A stretch of 7,836 nucleotides of DNA from CAZKXU01 sp964556665 (GTDB lineage Bacteria; Bdellovibrionota_C; UBA2361; CAZKXU01). Shown one piece after another: positions 5,896 through 7,836 of this stretch (its first letter is position 1; every line of letters starts with the position of its first letter). The stretch lies in contig CAZKXU010000116.1 of NCBI GenBank assembly GCA_964556665.1, forward strand, positions 1-7,836. The letters run 5' to 3'. The position numbers were made by a program, and so were the translations under genes. The notes below the pieces were generated by a model. It saw only the letters and a list, made by a program, of their open reading frames with translations. It made no database searches and was not told where the DNA came from.

Positions 5896-7743
5896 ATGCC
5901 CTTTCAACGTTTGCTAGTAGCACAGTCAAACTGGACTCCAACTCATGTTGTAAATTCAATAACAACTGATGGAGAGTTGCTTGCTTTTGTTTACTCCCCG
6001 CGAGAACGCTCCCTCATTAGTTGGAGCGATAACCTTGAGAAAGTTTTAGGAGTACGTGATTTAAGCCTCGTTCCAGAGGGGAATATTTTTCTTCGCTTTG
6101 TTCATGACGCTGATAGGTTTATGGTTCTTAACAGCCTTGAGGACGCCTTGAAAGGAAGACAGAACTACCGCGTTACTTACCGCTGGATACGACCTGACTC
6201 TGGAGAGCTGCGCTGGCTACATTCCAGAGGAACACTTCTTAGAGATTCAGACGAGGAGCTTTTTGAAGGTTTCATTCTCGATCTTACGGACGAAATTGCT
6301 CCTAAGTCGTTGGAGGATTCAGTTCTATGGAATTCAACTCCATTTTTCTTCTGCACCCTAGATCCCGACCTGCGCATAAATCGGATCAACACTACCTGGA
6401 TTGATCATGGATTTAATTTTGAAGATCCTGAATTTAAATCCAAAGAGTTTGTTCCGGGAAGACATATACTGTCTGCTTTCTCAAAACCGGAGCTACGCGA
6501 AGAGCTTGAAAGAAAACTAAAGTATGTCTTAAACGGCGACAGAGCAACAGATACAAGGCTTTATCAAACTAACAGATCAAGCCAGCTTCTTACAATCTTG
6601 CCTATGTACTCCAATTCTACTAATGATGGCCTAATCTGCACCTTGTTTGACCGCTCGATAGAGCAGCGTCATGACAAGGAGCTGCAGGCGCTGCGCCAGA
6701 ATGAAGGGGCCAGACTTATAGCAGCAGGAGTAACGCATACCCTCAACAACTCGCTCCAGACAATAATGGGCGAGGCTATGATTCTTAAAAATCATCCAAA
6801 CGATGCGGTGCTTGTACGTAAGACAAGCGAGCAGATTTTGGAGGCTGTTTCAAATGCCGCCCAGCTTACCCAAAGGATAGGCGCGGCCGAATCTGCAAAT
6901 AATCATCTGGTACTTCCACAGGACCTAAATGTGGCGGTCATTACAGCACTTAACAGAACAAACGGATTATTCGGTAGTGGAGCTAAAGTTCAACTAGCAC
7001 TAGGAAGTATCTCAAAGGTGCTGAGTGTCGAAAGAACCTTGAATGAAGCGTTAGAGATTGTTTTCAGTGTAATCGCCTCAAGTTTATTGGAGGAGGACAC
7101 ACTTAATATTAAAAGCTATGAGACTGAGGAGGTCGCAGATGATTTTACTGAGTCAGAGCAAATACGATACGCAAAGCTGGCACTTACCCTCTCAAGAGCC
7201 TCCCATTTTGAGCCGCTTCAGGAGAGTAAACTAAATCAGGCCTTTACACTAATTCGGGAGGTTGGCGGCGCTGTATCGATTGAAGGAAGATTAAATTCAG
7301 GAACTCTATCAATTTTTCTGCCGATAGACGAGCGTAGGAATACATCGCAAAACAGTAACGGAACTATATTCAAAAAGGTAACATCTCCACAGGTTTTAGT
7401 AATCGATGATGACCAGATGGTGCTGCGCACTCTTAGCGCGATGCTTTGCGACCTCGGGTTTGTAGCAATTGAGGCGCATACCTTTGAAGAGGCGATTAAA
7501 GCTATTCAGCAGTACGGTAAAACGTTAAAGATTGTACTCCTTGATGCAATTATGCCAAGCATGGATGGCGCGAGTATGCTCAAACGAATTAGGCGGCTTA
7601 ATCCTGGATTAAAGGTAGTTGGATTTAGCGGTGCGTCCGAAAGTGTGACTCAGACCTTACTTGACGCCGGAGCTTTAGAAATAATTAGAAAACCTGCCGA
7701 TCCTGCTACTATTAAGAAGGTTTTGGAGAGGTATATTGGATAG
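5896..7743 (+). CDS. PAS-PAS hybrid histidine kinase-like protein with degenerate ATPase domain and intact C-terminal receiver
   Basis: A 615-residue, apparently soluble protein with no membrane helix or signal peptide. Domains in order: a PAS_3-like fold (about 26-135, with RVTYRWIRPDSGELRWLH at 92-109), a second divergent PAS (about 143-255), a helical linker, a HisKA-like dimerisation helix with H281 in GVTHTLNNSLQTIMG, a remnant HATPase region (about 340-476), a linker, and a receiver domain (about 498-614). The receiver is complete: acidic pocket D504-D506, phosphoacceptor D550 in LLDAIMPSMDG, S578 and K599 in the KPAD motif. The kinase part is not: the usual HDFNN is HTLNN, the N-box asparagines are absent around 384-396, and the DxGxG and GxGLG boxes are missing between 425 and 455. 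Only the last strands (GGAVSIEG, SGTLSIFLP) stay recognisable. It probably senses a cytoplasmic cue and handles phosphoryl groups by transfer or phosphatase action rather than autokinase. No output domain or partner gene is adjacent. The start fits the PAS boundary; the next Met is residue 76. Confidence 0.88.
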   Translation: MPFQRLLVAQSNWTPTHVVNSITTDGELLAFVYSPRERSLISWSDNLEKVLGVRDLSLVPEGNIFLRFVHDADRFMVLNSLEDALKGRQNYRVTYRWIRPDSGELRWLHSRGTLLRDSDEELFEGFILDLTDEIAPKSLEDSVLWNSTPFFFCTLDPDLRINRINTTWIDHGFNFEDPEFKSKEFVPGRHILSAFSKPELREELERKLKYVLNGDRATDTRLYQTNRSSQLLTILPMYSNSTNDGLICTLFDRSIEQRHDKELQALRQNEGARLIAAGVTHTLNNSLQTIMGEAMILKNHPNDAVLVRKTSEQILEAVSNAAQLTQRIGAAESANNHLVLPQDLNVAVITALNRTNGLFGSGAKVQLALGSISKVLSVERTLNEALEIVFSVIASSLLEEDTLNIKSYETEEVADDFTESEQIRYAKLALTLSRASHFEPLQESKLNQAFTLIREVGGAVSIEGRLNSGTLSIFLPIDERRNTSQNSNGTIFKKVTSPQVLVIDDDQMVLRTLSAMLCDLGFVAIEAHTFEEAIKAIQQYGKTLKIVLLDAIMPSMDGASMLKRIRRLNPGLKVVGFSGASESVTQTLLDAGALEIIRKPADPATIKKVLERYIG

Positions 7744-7757
7744 AAGTTAGAGCTGTT

Positions 7758-7788
7758 GGAGACTAGAAAAAAATTAAAAATAATCTCC
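7758..7788. terminator. AT-rich imperfect inverted repeat after the signalling gene, possible weak terminator
   Basis: GGAGA (7758-7762) and TCTCC (7784-7788) can pair around a 21-base AT-rich loop. The stem is only five pairs and there is no T-run right after it on the plus strand. The loop is T-rich when read leftward, so it may serve a convergent gene instead. This is a weak candidate. Confidence 0.2.
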
Positions 7789-7836
7789 TAGTGCTTCGCC
7801 AAATAAGTTTTTTCACGTATAGCGCGCAGCGTTGCC
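7788..7836 (-). CDS. Possible 3' end of a convergent gene, too short to identify
   Basis: Read leftward from the right edge, one frame is open for 15 codons to TAG at 7788-7790 and would end in ATLRAIREKTYLAKH. The composition, basic and helical-looking, resembles a genuine C-terminus, and a convergent neighbour would suit the layout. Fifteen codons are not evidence by themselves, and another frame stays open until a TGA at 7813-7815. No function can be proposed. Confidence 0.2.
   Translation of the reverse strand, partial: ATLRAIREKTYLAKH

Noticed and set aside
6177..6392. Minus-strand open frame inside the signalling gene
   Set aside because: Arginine/serine-rich antisense shadow of the PAS-coding region, with no motif or start signal.

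Overview
The window looks like chromosomal DNA from a Gram-negative bacterium of moderate GC content (mid-40s percent by eye). It carries a surface-polysaccharide gene cluster, a type IV pilin-like gene and a PAS-containing hybrid signalling protein. This mix is common in deltaproteobacteria-like and other uncultured Gram-negative lineages, but nothing here fixes the taxon. I see no insertion sequence, tRNA, rRNA, CRISPR array or phage gene.

Region 1 (positions 1-5231, all minus strand) is a compact operon of five genes, transcribed from right to left. The order is a DUF1972-type GT4 glycosyltransferase (4119-5231), a membrane-anchored GT2 of the polyprenyl-phosphate sugar transferase type (3088-4068), two further GT4 glycosyltransferases (1961-3088 and 795-1964), and the N-terminal 247 residues of a polyprenyl-phosphate hexose-1-phosphate transferase (1-742, running off the left edge). 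Junctions are tight: 50 bp, a TAATG overlap, an ATGA overlap and 52 bp. The set fits stepwise assembly of a lipid-linked repeat unit. The phosphotransferase would load the first sugar-phosphate on undecaprenyl phosphate, and the GT4 enzymes would add further sugars from nucleotide-sugar donors on the cytoplasmic face. The GT2 may make a separate polyprenyl-phosphate-sugar donor. Flippase, polymerase and export genes are not in view.

Region 2 (5232-5776) starts with an 89-bp divergent intergenic region. It holds a good sigma70-like promoter facing right and only a weak candidate facing left. A short type IV prepilin or pseudopilin gene follows on the plus strand (5321-5776). It has no pilus or secretion machinery beside it.

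Region 3 (5777-7743) is a promoter followed by a 615-residue protein with two PAS domains, a histidine-kinase dimerisation helix, a badly decayed ATPase domain and an intact receiver domain. The ATP-binding motifs (N, G1 and G2 boxes) are missing and the acidic residue after the phosphoacceptor histidine is threonine. The histidine, the downstream asparagine and the receiver aspartate all remain. This apparent kinase-dead hybrid protein is the most unusual item in the window. The last 93 bp hold an AT-rich imperfect inverted repeat and possibly the 3' end of a convergent gene.
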